From NCBI GenBank assembly GCA_963835165.1, contig CAWIGD010000082.1, forward strand, positions 12,770 to 76,769: a stretch of DNA of 64,000 nucleotides. Direction: 5' to 3'. Positions within the stretch are counted from its first letter, which is position 1. Each line of letters opens with the position of its first letter. The position numbers and the translations under genes are program-made. Origin of the DNA: VAZQ01 sp963835165 (GTDB lineage Bacteria; Pseudomonadota; Alphaproteobacteria; Rhizobiales; Xanthobacteraceae). Under the pieces are notes generated by a model. The model was given only the letters and a program-made list of their open reading frames with translations. It searched no databases and had not been told where the DNA came from. Below, one piece after another: positions 29,515-36,842 of this stretch.

Positions 29515-29919
29515 ATGATCGGACGGCTCAACCATGTGGCCATCGCGGTTCGCGACATCGCCAAGGCCGCGAACGTCTATCGCCAGACGCTGGGCGCGCA
29601 GGTCTCCGAACCGGTGCCGCAGCCCGACCACGGTGTGACCACGGTTTTCATCACGCTGCCGAATACCAAGATCGAGTTACTCGAGCCGCTCGGACCGGAG
29701 TCGCCGATCGCAAAGTTTCTCGACCGCAATCCGGACGGCGGCATGCACCATGTCTGTTACGAGGTCGACGACATCCACGCCGCGCGGGACAAGCTCAAGG
29801 CGCAGGGCGCGCGCGTGCTGGGCGACGGGAATGCGAAGATCGGCGCACACGGCAAGCCGGTGCTGTTCCTGCACCCGAAGGATTTTTGCGGCACGCTGGT
29901 CGAGATCGAGCAGGCGTGA
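29515..29919 (+). CDS. mce: Methylmalonyl-CoA epimerase
   Basis: This enzyme interconverts the R and S epimers of methylmalonyl-CoA in propionate metabolism. It is a vicinal-oxygen-chelate (glyoxalase-fold) protein of 134 residues with two repeat modules: GRLNHVAIAVRDI at the start and GGMHHVCYEVDDI from about 75. Likely metal ligands are His7, a His in MHHV (78/79) and Glu130 in TLVEIEQ. The ATG at 29515 is chosen because the family starts with this strand; an upstream in-frame codon at 29473 adds 14 unrelated residues. It precedes the DUF1467 gene, as in other rhizobial genomes. Confidence 0.92.
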   Translation: MIGRLNHVAIAVRDIAKAANVYRQTLGAQVSEPVPQPDHGVTTVFITLPNTKIELLEPLGPESPIAKFLDRNPDGGMHHVCYEVDDIHAARDKLKAQGARVLGDGNAKIGAHGKPVLFLHPKDFCGTLVEIEQA

Positions 29920-29989
29920 ACTGCTCCGCAACAGGTGGTGCCGTGGTGCGGGGCAAGAACGTCAGCGCCGTTGCCGGCGTTGGTCACTG

Positions 29990-30262
29990 ATGTCGCTACC
30001 GACCTCGATCGCGATCTATTTCATCATCTGGTGGGCGGTTCTGTTCGCCGTTCTGCCGTGGGGCGTACGCAGCCAGCAGGAAGACGGTGCGATCGCGCCG
30101 GGCAGCGATCCCGGCGCGCCCGCCATCCCGAATGTCAGACGCAAGCTCGTTTGGACCACGATCATCGCCGGTCTCGTATTTGCGCTGTGGTACGTCGTTT
30201 ACACTTACCGGCTGATCGCGCTCGACGATCTCGCCGCCTTGCTCGGCGTCACGCCGCGTTAG
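29990..30262 (+). CDS. DUF1467 family membrane protein
   Basis: This 90-residue protein has two membrane helices: about 4-24 (IAIYFIIWWAVLFAVLPWGVR) and 54-75 (WTTIIAGLVFALWYVVYTYR), separated by a Pro/Gly-rich loop. This pattern and the mce-DUF1467-proS order are characteristic of alphaproteobacteria. Function is unknown. The last 16 codons are repeated almost exactly 510 bases downstream as part of a tandem duplication. Confidence 0.88.
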   Translation: MSLPTSIAIYFIIWWAVLFAVLPWGVRSQQEDGAIAPGSDPGAPAIPNVRRKLVWTTIIAGLVFALWYVVYTYRLIALDDLAALLGVTPR

Positions 30263-30299
30263 CTGGATCGTTCCTGCTGAGCCTGCGGTTGTGCCGATG

Positions 30300-30551
30300 C
30301 TAGTACGGCCCCTGGCGCGGTCGTCGACGCGCATCGCGGCCGTAGCTTTGGGGGCCACCAGTGTAGTTTTGATTGGGAACGCAAGACCCCCCGATGCCCA
30401 CGATGTCCGCCCGGCACTGCGCGTAGGTGTAAAAACCGCAATTGGTGCCACCGAGGACGTCGCGCGCGCACCAAGCGCCGTCGGCGAGCGCGTCGATGCT
30501 GGTCAAGGACACCGCTGCCAGTGCGGTCGCGGCGAGAATGATGGTTCGCAT
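30300..30551 (-). CDS. DUF3551 family secreted protein, copy A
   Basis: This 83-residue protein has a signal peptide of about 22 residues (MRTIILAATALAAVSLTSID) and a short Cys-rich mature domain: WCARDVLGGTNCGFYTYAQC and IGGSCVPN. This four-Cys layout with a Gly/Arg-rich tail is typical of DUF3551, a family abundant in Bradyrhizobium and relatives. Function is unknown. The start is set by the signal peptide; an in-frame extension to 30590 adds 13 unrelated residues. It is the near twin of the gene at 30811-31065. Confidence 0.8.
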   Translation of the reverse strand: MRTIILAATALAAVSLTSIDALADGAWCARDVLGGTNCGFYTYAQCRADIVGIGGSCVPNQNYTGGPQSYGRDARRRPRQGPY

Positions 30552-30724
30552 GAAAGTCTCCTCGGCAGATGATGCATCCACCGACGGCATTGTAGCCGCA
30601 TCGTGCTTGATGTGGTGCGTGCAGGCGGGCTGATCGCGGATAAGTGTACGCCGTCTGCTGGCGCAGAGGGTGCAAGTGGTGCCGCGCGGTGTGAGAGCTC
30701 GCGCGCGGCGAACGCCTCAAAAAA

Positions 30725-30772
30725 ATCGCGCTCGACGATCTCGCCAACATGCTCGGCGTCGTGCCGCGCTAG
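30725..30772 (+). pseudogene. Remnant of the DUF1467 gene 3' end
   Basis: Sixteen codons reading IALDDLANMLGVVPR plus stop, matching the end of the DUF1467 gene (IALDDLAALLGVTPR) at 30215-30262. It is cut off at its 5' side by an A run and marks the junction of the tandem duplication. Confidence 0.8.
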
Positions 30773-30810
30773 CTGGCGAAGTATTGCTCGCGTCGAGAAC
30801 GGCGCCGATC

Positions 30811-31065
30811 CTAGTATAAGCGCGGCCGACGATGCGTATCGCGGCCGTAGCTTTGGTAAGCGCCGTTGTAGCCTTGGAAGGACGGGTTGAGGGAACACGA
30901 TCCGCCGATCCCGCTGATGTCGGCTTGGCACTGCGCAAAGGTGTGAAATCCGCAATTGGTGCCGCCGCGGGTGTCGCGGGCGCACCAGGCGCCGTCGGCG
31001 TGCGCTGGGATGCTGGTCAGGGACATCGCGGCCAGTGCGGCGGCGGCGAGAAAGATCGTTCGCAT
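30811..31065 (-). CDS. DUF3551 family secreted protein, copy B
   Basis: This 84-residue paralogue of copy A has roughly 70 percent matching residues by eye. The signal peptide ends at about AHADG; the mature part has WCARDTRGGTNCGFHTFAQC and IGGSCSLN, then a Tyr/Gln/Arg-rich tail. The start at 31065 is supported by AAGGAGG upstream on the minus strand. A minus-strand promoter and terminator-like hairpin lie 120-320 bases upstream and may form its leader. Function unknown. Confidence 0.82.
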   Translation of the reverse strand: MRTIFLAAAALAAMSLTSIPAHADGAWCARDTRGGTNCGFHTFAQCQADISGIGGSCSLNPSFQGYNGAYQSYGRDTHRRPRLY

Positions 31066-31186
31066 AAAAGCCTCCTTGGCGAGTGAACCATGCATCAAGC
31101 GTATTGCAACGGCCTTGTGTCTGATGTGATTGCCAACACATCTGCGCGGTCTATTCGATGAATGCGCCGTGCGAACCGCAGGGCTC

Positions 31187-31217
31187 AAAAAAGTTGAGCA
31201 GGGCCGAGGCCCTGCTC
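31187..31217 (-). terminator. Strong minus-strand terminator
   Basis: A perfect ten-base stem GAGCAGGGCC / GGCCCTGCTC (31196-31205 and 31208-31217) with a two-base loop is followed on the minus strand by AAC and six T (31192-31187). No plus-strand T tract follows the hairpin. Confidence 0.75.
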
Positions 31218-31350
31218 CCAAGACGCGCATATAAACCGGAATTTTTGTGTTTTCGAGCGAGACGGCCGCGGCTTTGCGCCGACTTATCCTCCCAAGACTT
31301 GGACCGCGTGGCCGACGGCGCCGGAGATTGCTTAGCGCTTCGACCTCACG
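31187..31350 (-). ncRNA. Candidate small RNA or attenuated leader RNA
   Basis: The 506-base gap 31066-31571 contains no convincing plus-strand gene. On the minus strand a promoter (31358-31386) and a strong terminator (31187-31217) bracket about 160 bases. The interval can fold: a stem closes between 31314 and 31263 (CGGCC/GGCCG plus GCGG/CCGC), with inner hairpins CCAA/TTGG and CGGC/GCCG. It could be an independent sRNA (6S-like in size, though I could not confirm a 6S fold) or an attenuator leader of DUF3551 copy B, which starts 122 bases further on. Confidence 0.35.
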
Positions 31351-31357
31351 CATTTCA

Positions 31358-31386
31358 ACAATATCCGATGTCGTTTGACTTGTCAC
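31358..31386 (-). promoter_or_regulatory. Minus-strand promoter upstream of the candidate RNA
   Basis: GTGACA (31381-31386) and TATTGT (31358-31363), read on the minus strand, are separated by exactly 17 bases, matching five and four consensus positions. Transcription would begin near 31351. Confidence 0.5.
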
Positions 31387-31571
31387 GCGAAGTAATAGCG
31401 TCAGCAAATTCTGAAAATCCATGTTATTTAGTTTGCAGTGCACCATAAAGCCCGGCGATACTCACCAAAGCAGACGTAATAGCCAGCAGAAGACCTTGAT
31501 AGCTCTTGTGTTTTCGGAGGCGATCCGGCTTCACTCCGTGGTCTTCCAAGGAAACCAATTCTCAAATCACC

Positions 31572-32891
31572 ATGCGCCTATCCCGCTACTTCCTGCCGAT
31601 CCTGCGCGAGACCCCGAAAGAGGCGGAGATCGTCTCTCACCGCCTGATGCTGCGGGCAGGACTCATCCGCCAGGAGGCCGCCGGCATCTACGCCTGGCTT
31701 CCGCTCGGCTTTCGCGTGCTCAAGAAGATCGAGCAGATCGTGCGGGAGGAGCAGGACCGTGCCGGCGCGGTCGAACTCCTGATGCCGACGCTGCAGCTTG
31801 CCGATCTCTGGCGCGAGAGCGGCCGCTACGACGCGTATGGCCCCGAAATGCTGCGCATCAAGGATCGGCATGAGCGGGAGATGCTGTATGGCCCCACCAA
31901 CGAGGAGATGATCACGGAAATCTTCCGCGCCTATGTTCGCTCCTATCGCGATCTGCCGAAGATTCTCTATCATATTCAGTGGAAATTCCGCGACGAGCAG
32001 CGCCCGCGCTTCGGCGTGATGCGCGGGCGTGAATTCCTGATGAAGGATGCCTATTCCTTCGATATCGACGAGGCCGCCGCCCGCGTCTCCTACAACAAGA
32101 TGTTCGTCGCCTACCTGCGCACCTTTGCGCGCATGGGGCTGAAAGCCATTCCGATGGCGGCGGAGACCGGGCCGATCGGCGGAGATCTCTCCCATGAGTT
32201 CATCATTCTGGCGGAGACCGGCGAATCCGGCGTTTTTTGCAACAGGGACGTGCTCGACCTGCCGGTTCCCGGCGAGGGCATCGACTACAACACGGACCTG
32301 ACGCCGCACATCCGTCCTTGGACCGGACTTTATGCCGCGACCGAGGATGTTCACGATCCCGCACGCTTCGAACGCGACGTTCCGGCGGACAAGCGCCTGC
32401 ACACCCGCGGTATCGAGGTCGGGCAGATTTTCTACTTCGGGACCAAGTATTCCGAGCCGATGAAGGCGGTGGTTACCGGCGCCGACGGGGTGGAGCGGCC
32501 GATTCACGCCGGCTCCTACGGGGTCGGAGTCTCCCGACTGGTCGCCGCCATCATCGAGGCGTTTCACGACGATGCCGGCATCAAGTGGCCGGAGGCGGTG
32601 GCGCCCTTCCGGGTGGCGATCCTCAACCTCAAGCAGGGTGCCGCCGACACCGACGCGGCCTGCGAACAGCTTTACCGCGACCTCACCGCCAAGGGGGTCG
32701 AGGTGCTATACGACGATCTCGACCAGCGCCCGGGAGCGAAATTCGCTACCGCCGACCTCATCGGCATTCCCTGGCAGGTCCTGATCGGGCCGAAAGGGCT
32801 TGCCGAGGGCAAGGTTGAGGTCAAGAAGCGGGCTGACGGCAGCCGCGAGTTGATGAGCGCGGCCGATGCGGTCGAACGACTGGCGCCATGA
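31572..32891 (+). CDS. proS: Prolyl-tRNA synthetase (short bacterial form)
   Basis: This class II aminoacyl-tRNA synthetase charges tRNA-Pro. At 439 residues it is the compact alphaproteobacterial type that lacks the large editing insertion of E. coli ProRS. Motif 1 region: GLIRQEAAGIYAWLPLGFRVL. Motif 2: FRDEQRPRFGVMRGREFLMKD. Motif 3: GSYGVGVSRLVAA. An anticodon-binding domain completes the C-terminus. The ATG at 31572 (MRLSRYFLPI) is the conserved start; an upstream in-frame codon at 31506 adds unrelated residues. It heads the proS-lolC-lolD run. Confidence 0.96.
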   Translation: MRLSRYFLPILRETPKEAEIVSHRLMLRAGLIRQEAAGIYAWLPLGFRVLKKIEQIVREEQDRAGAVELLMPTLQLADLWRESGRYDAYGPEMLRIKDRHEREMLYGPTNEEMITEIFRAYVRSYRDLPKILYHIQWKFRDEQRPRFGVMRGREFLMKDAYSFDIDEAAARVSYNKMFVAYLRTFARMGLKAIPMAAETGPIGGDLSHEFIILAETGESGVFCNRDVLDLPVPGEGIDYNTDLTPHIRPWTGLYAATEDVHDPARFERDVPADKRLHTRGIEVGQIFYFGTKYSEPMKAVVTGADGVERPIHAGSYGVGVSRLVAAIIEAFHDDAGIKWPEAVAPFRVAILNLKQGAADTDAACEQLYRDLTAKGVEVLYDDLDQRPGAKFATADLIGIPWQVLIGPKGLAEGKVEVKKRADGSRELMSAADAVERLAP

Positions 32892-32978
32892 GCAGGGGCG
32901 CCGTCCCCGCTTGGGGCGGCCGGGCAGGGCCTGAAACGGCCAGAATCGTGTGAAATCCGGGGGGCGGGGAACAATCCG

Positions 32979-34247
32979 ATGCGCGAGACAAGCAGCACCC
33001 ACCCTTTCGCTCCGTTCGAATGGATGCTGTCGCTGCGATATTTGCGGGCGCGGCGGCAGGAGGGATTCATCTCGGTCAATGCCGCGTTTTCCTTCCTCGG
33101 CATCATGCTGGGCGTCGCCACGCTGATCATCGTGATGGCGGTGATGAACGGCTTCCGCAAGGAACTGCTCGACAAGATTTTGGGCCTGAACGGACATCTG
33201 CTGATCCAGCCGCTGGAACAGCCGTTGACCGACTGGGAGGCGGTCGCCGAGCGCATTTCCAGGGTGCCCGGGGTCATCCTGGCCGCGCCGATCGTCGAGG
33301 GGCAGGCGCTGGCCTCCTCGCCGTTCAATGCATCCGGTGTGCTGGTGCGCGGCGTGCGCGCCGCCGATCTCGCCAAGCTGCCATCCGTCGCCAACAACAT
33401 CCGGCAGGGCACGCTCGAAGGCTTCGACGCCGGGCAGGGGGTGGCGATCGGAAGGAGACTGGCCGATCAATTGTCGCTGCGCGTCGGCGACAGCGTGACG
33501 CTGGTTGCTCCGCGCGGCGCGGTCACGCCGATGGGCACGACACCGCGCATCAAGCCCTACAAGGTTGCAGCCGTATTCGAAGTCGGCATGTCGGAATACG
33601 ACTCCGCCTTCGTGTTCATGCCGCTGCCCGAGGCGCAGGCCTATTTCAACCGCGCCGGCGACGTCACCGCCATCGAGGTGTATGTCGACAAGCCGGACCA
33701 GATCGACCGTTACCGCAGGCTCATCACCGAAGCATCCGGCCGCCCGATCTTCATGATCGACTGGCGCCAGCGCAACTCCACCTTCTTCAACGCGCTGCAG
33801 GTGGAGCGCAATGTGATGTTCCTGATCCTGACGATCATCGTGATCGTGGCGGCGTTCAACATCACCTCCGGTCTGATCATGCTGGTGAAGGACAAGGGCC
33901 GCGACATCGGCATCCTGCGCACCATGGGCGTGACCCAGGGGGCCATCATGCGGGTGTTCATGATGACCGGCGCCTCGGTCGGCGTGGTCGGCACGCTCGT
34001 GGGTTTCCTGCTGGCGCTGCTGGTGTGCCTCAACATCGAATCGATCCGCCGCTTCATCTCCTGGCTCACCAATACCGAGCTGTTCTCGCCCGAGCTCTAT
34101 TTCCTCTCCAAGCTGCCGGCCGATCTCGATGTCGGTGAGACCACGGCGGTGGTCATCATGGCGCTCGCGCTGTCGCTGCTGGCGACGCTCTATCCGGCTT
34201 GGCGCGCGGCGCGCCTCGATCCGGTCGAGGCGCTGCGATATGAGTGA
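32979..34247 (+). CDS. lolC: Lipoprotein-releasing ABC transporter permease LolC/LolE
   Basis: This inner-membrane permease of the Lol system extracts lipoproteins for delivery to the outer membrane. The 422 residues show the MacB-like plan: one helix near 33-56 (NAAFSFLGIMLGVATLIIVMA), a large periplasmic domain, and three helices near 280-300, 325-350 and 385-405. NITSGLIMLVKDKGRDIGIL and the end YPAWRAARLDPVEALRYE are hallmark FtsX-family sequences. Alphaproteobacteria usually have a single LolC/E-type permease acting as homodimer. The stop overlaps lolD. Confidence 0.94.
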   Translation: MRETSSTHPFAPFEWMLSLRYLRARRQEGFISVNAAFSFLGIMLGVATLIIVMAVMNGFRKELLDKILGLNGHLLIQPLEQPLTDWEAVAERISRVPGVILAAPIVEGQALASSPFNASGVLVRGVRAADLAKLPSVANNIRQGTLEGFDAGQGVAIGRRLADQLSLRVGDSVTLVAPRGAVTPMGTTPRIKPYKVAAVFEVGMSEYDSAFVFMPLPEAQAYFNRAGDVTAIEVYVDKPDQIDRYRRLITEASGRPIFMIDWRQRNSTFFNALQVERNVMFLILTIIVIVAAFNITSGLIMLVKDKGRDIGILRTMGVTQGAIMRVFMMTGASVGVVGTLVGFLLALLVCLNIESIRRFISWLTNTELFSPELYFLSKLPADLDVGETTAVVIMALALSLLATLYPAWRAARLDPVEALRYE

Positions 34248-34983
34248 CCTGACGATCAACGACCAGGCGGCGTCGCAGCCAGACGTCGAATCCGGCGCGG
34301 AAGCACCGCCGATCCTGTTCCTGCACGGGATCGACCGGCACTACAGCCAGGGCGACGTGGTGCTGGACATCCTCAAGGGAGCCGAGTTCGCGATCTGGCC
34401 GGGGCAATCGGTGGCGCTGGTGGCGCCCTCGGGCGCCGGCAAGTCGACGCTTCTGCACGTTGCGGGCCTGCTGGAGCATCCGGACGCCGGCGAGGTCTAT
34501 ATCGACCAGGTTCCGACATCCCGTCTCCCCGATGCCGAGCGCACGCGCATCCGGCGGGTCGAGATCGGCTTCATCTATCAATTCCACCATCTGCTGATGG
34601 AGTTTTCCGCGCTGGAGAACGTGGTCATGCCGCAGATGGTCCGCGGGTTGTCGCGTCCGGAAGCCGTTCGCCGCGCGAGCGATCTGCTCGGCTATCTCGG
34701 GCTCAAGGAGCGTCTCACGCACCGCCCGGCCGAGCTTTCAGGCGGCGAGCAGCAGCGGGTCGCGATCGCGCGCGCGGTCGCCAATGCGCCGCGCATTCTG
34801 CTCGCCGACGAGCCGACCGGAAATCTCGACCCGCGCACCTCCGACCACGTGTTCTCCGCGCTCACCCAGCTGGTGCAGGCTTCCGGCCTCGCGGTCGTCG
34901 TGGCCACCCACAACATGGACATTGCCGGGCGCATGGACCGCCGCGTCACCCTCCGGGACGGGCTGGTCATCGAGTTGGAGTAA
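34240..34983 (+). CDS. lolD: Lipoprotein-releasing ABC transporter ATPase LolD
   Basis: This ATPase powers LolC-type lipoprotein release. The 247 residues carry Walker A APSGAGKST (62-70), the signature LSGGEQQR (166-173), Walker B ILLADE (186-191) and the switch His in ATHNMD. The Q-loop region is GFIYQFHHLLMEFSALENV, typical of the LolD/MacB class. The start (34240) overlaps the end of lolC. The first 25 residues are a non-conserved acidic lead. Confidence 0.95.
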   Translation: MSDLTINDQAASQPDVESGAEAPPILFLHGIDRHYSQGDVVLDILKGAEFAIWPGQSVALVAPSGAGKSTLLHVAGLLEHPDAGEVYIDQVPTSRLPDAERTRIRRVEIGFIYQFHHLLMEFSALENVVMPQMVRGLSRPEAVRRASDLLGYLGLKERLTHRPAELSGGEQQRVAIARAVANAPRILLADEPTGNLDPRTSDHVFSALTQLVQASGLAVVVATHNMDIAGRMDRRVTLRDGLVIELE

Positions 34984-34991
34984 GCGAGCCT

Positions 34992-35007
34992 GCGCAAGTG
35001 TTTGCGC
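34992..35007. other. Small hairpin between convergent lolD and the binding-protein gene
   Basis: GCGCAA (34992-34997) and TTGCGC (35002-35007) with a GTGT loop sit in the 41-base gap between the two stops. There is no T tract. It may help separate the convergent transcripts. Confidence 0.3.
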
Positions 35008-35024
35008 GGACGACCAGCGAGCGG

Positions 35025-35978
35025 CTATTTCGGAACCTGAACCAGTGTTGCCAGCTGCTCCTGGGTGAGCGGCGCGGCGATATATTTGAACTTCACCGCA
35101 TCGCCCATCATGTCCTCCAGCCCGACGATACGAATGGGATCGATGCTGTCCTTGGTGATGAAATCGGGCGCCTGGCGGGCGAGACGATCGCCGAGCCCCG
35201 ACCAGGCCGCATAGGCCTTGATGGCGTCCGGGCTCGCATAGAGCCAATCGAGCGTCTCGCGGTAGGCTCTCACATATCGCGTCAATGCATCCCTGCGTCG
35301 CTCGAGGGTATTGGCGTGCGCGATCCAGGCGCGGATCGTTTGATTCTGCACTTCCGGAATGTCGGCGCCCTTTGCCACCAGGCGAATGCGTCCATCCTCC
35401 ACCGCGTCGAGCACGAACGGCGCCTGCGCGAACCCGATGTCGACCTGCTTGGTCATCACCTGGGTGAGGGTGGAGGAATAATTCCCGGTCGCTTGCGGTA
35501 CGAGACTGACCCCGAAATGTTTTGCGAGCGCCAACGCGAGCATGTGCGAGCTCGACCCGCTGGTCGAGATGCCGATGGTCTTGCCTTCGGCGTCCTTCAT
35601 GCCGCGAATGGTCGAGTCGGCGCGAACGTAATAAAGCTGGTCGCGGGCGCCGGTGAACGACGCGCCGATCATCCGGATTGGGGCGCCTTTGGAAAAAGCG
35701 CCGAACACCGCGTGCGTTCCGGGTCCGATGCCGACATCGACGCTGCCGGAGAGCACGACCTGGATGGTTTCGCCGCTTCCCTGGGTGTAGAGCACCTCGA
35801 GCGCGAGGCCGTGCTTCTTGAAGATGCCGGCGTTCTGGCCGAGCTCCGACACGCACTGCTCCCAGCCGCCGCGCTGTCCGACTGCGATCTTGAGCGCATC
35901 CTCCGCGGCAGCGGCCGTGTGCATGAGCACCAGCGACAGCGTGGCGGCCAAGCCTCGGCGCAGCAAAAGTCGCAACAT
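35025..35978 (-). CDS. ABC transporter substrate-binding protein, NMT1/TauA (SsuA) type
   Basis: This predicted 317-residue periplasmic binding protein is of the class that serves sulfonate, nitrate and pyrimidine-precursor importers. The signal peptide is about 1-24 (LSLVLMHTAAAAED). Family features are LKIAVGQRGGWEQCVSELGQ, AGIFKKHGLALEVLYTQGSGE, VLSGSVDVGIGPGTHAVFGA and MKDAEGKTIGISTSGS. The start at 35978 follows GGGAGGA on the minus strand; an in-frame extension to 36077 lacks a leader. No permease or ATPase gene accompanies it. It reads convergently into lolD. Substrate not predictable. Confidence 0.85.
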   Translation of the reverse strand: MLRLLLRRGLAATLSLVLMHTAAAAEDALKIAVGQRGGWEQCVSELGQNAGIFKKHGLALEVLYTQGSGETIQVVLSGSVDVGIGPGTHAVFGAFSKGAPIRMIGASFTGARDQLYYVRADSTIRGMKDAEGKTIGISTSGSSSHMLALALAKHFGVSLVPQATGNYSSTLTQVMTKQVDIGFAQAPFVLDAVEDGRIRLVAKGADIPEVQNQTIRAWIAHANTLERRRDALTRYVRAYRETLDWLYASPDAIKAYAAWSGLGDRLARQAPDFITKDSIDPIRIVGLEDMMGDAVKFKYIAAPLTQEQLATLVQVPK

Positions 35979-36127
35979 TTGTGTCCTCCCGCGTAGATGC
36001 ACATGCTTATCACAATGCAGCACGGCGGATGAGGCGGCCGGGTTGTCGCAGCGGCGTCCGAGGATGACCGGGAACAACAGCTCGCGATCGGGTGTTCAAT
36101 CAGCCAGGTGGGCTTACGAGGACAGAG

Positions 36128-36406
36128 ATGATGACCCGCGTCGCGTTTGCGCTGCTTGCGTCGGCAACTCTCGCGCTCGATGTCCAACCGGCCGCCGCGG
36201 AGATCTACCGGCCTTGGTGCGTCCAGTACGGCGGCAACGACGGCGACAACGGCACCACTTGCGCCTTCATTTCTTTCGAACAATGCATGATGACGGCGCG
36301 CGGGGGAGGTGGGTTCTGCGTCCAGAACCCGTGGTACCTGGCATACGGAAGCGGTCAGAAAAGCCCCGAGAGCACTGGCTCGGGTAATCGCGTCCGGCGG
36401 CGCTGA
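36128..36406 (+). CDS. DUF3551 family secreted protein, third copy
   Basis: This 92-residue protein has a signal peptide (about 1-24, ending PAAAE). The mature motif is EIYRPWCVQYGG, then NGTTCAFISFEQCMMTARG and GFCVQNPWY. This is the classical DUF3551 pattern, closer to the family core than the twin copies at 30.3 and 30.8 kb. Function unknown. ATG codons at 36128 and 36131 are both possible starts. It lies between the divergent binding-protein gene and the SOS-type locus. Confidence 0.8.
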   Translation: MMTRVAFALLASATLALDVQPAAAEIYRPWCVQYGGNDGDNGTTCAFISFEQCMMTARGGGGFCVQNPWYLAYGSGQKSPESTGSGNRVRRR

Positions 36407-36496
36407 GATCGAGCGGCTGCCGCCGGTTGCGTGGTCGCCATCGCGATGAAGGTCGCTCGGATCGATGAATCACGGGAGTGGCCACCCACTCCATGA

Positions 36497-36538
36497 TTGA
36501 CTTTGGAACATAACATGAACTATGTTCATGTCTTGTTC
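36497..36538 (+). promoter_or_regulatory. SOS-type promoter with two LexA boxes
   Basis: TTGACT (36497-36502) and CTATGT (36520-36525) are exactly 17 bases apart. GAAC-N7-GAAC (36506-36520) fills the spacer and GTTC-N7-GTTC (36524-36538) covers the -10 and start region; GAAC (36517-36520) and GTTC (36524-36527) also form a palindrome around TAT. This matches the alphaproteobacterial LexA operator twice over and should be tightly repressed until DNA damage. Confidence 0.75.
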
Positions 36539-36558
36539 TGTCGTGTGGGGAGTTGGAT

Positions 36559-36657
36559 ATGGTCCGGGCCGTCGTTGAAGAAGCTGCTACGCTCGCCTCG
36601 CTGGCGTTGTTTTTGGGCATGATTGCGATCTGGGCCCAGGTTATCGCGACCCTCTGA
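36559..36657 (+). CDS. 32-residue single-helix membrane protein under a LexA-type promoter (SidA-like candidate)
   Basis: The ATG at 36559 is preceded by GGGGAG with a six-base spacer and lies about 27 bases after the expected transcription start. The product begins MVRAVVEEAATLASLAL and continues LFLGMIAIWAQVIATL: a short acidic cytoplasmic-type head, then one hydrophobic helix of about 21 residues and a stop at 36655-36657. In Caulobacter, SidA is a 29-residue LexA-repressed inner-membrane protein that blocks division by acting on the divisome. The same size, topology and control suggest a functional analogue. I cannot confirm sequence homology; this is inference from architecture. dnaE starts 185 bases later. 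Confidence 0.6.
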   Translation: MVRAVVEEAATLASLALFLGMIAIWAQVIATL

Positions 36658-36842
36658 GGCGCGGCTTAGGGGTCCGCCCATCCCGACTAGGTCTGGTCCA
36701 AAGGGTCGAGCCGAAAGCCCGGTTACGAAGCCACAGGAGTTTGGGGATAAGCCGCATCCGGTCGCCCCAGACAACGCTTGCGGTGGACAGCGCCCGCACC
36801 TCGCCCCCACATTCGCCCTGCAGCGAGAATCGCGAGGGTTGA

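Larger units (their letters stand above)
30215..31192. repeat. Tandem duplication, unit about 510 bases
   Basis: Copy A starts at 30215 inside the end of the DUF1467 gene, includes a minus-strand DUF3551 gene and ends near 30724. Copy B starts at 30725 with the same DUF1467 tail, includes a second DUF3551 gene and matches copy A up to the CTCAAAAAA near 31184-31192. Offsets are 510 (DUF1467 tail), 511 (DUF3551 stops) and 514 (DUF3551 starts) bases. The copies have diverged noticeably, so the event is not recent. Confidence 0.75.

Noticed and set aside
31187..31350. Firm assignment as 6S RNA
   Set aside because: Size and promoter fit, but I could not recover the closed stem with a large central bubble that defines 6S RNA.
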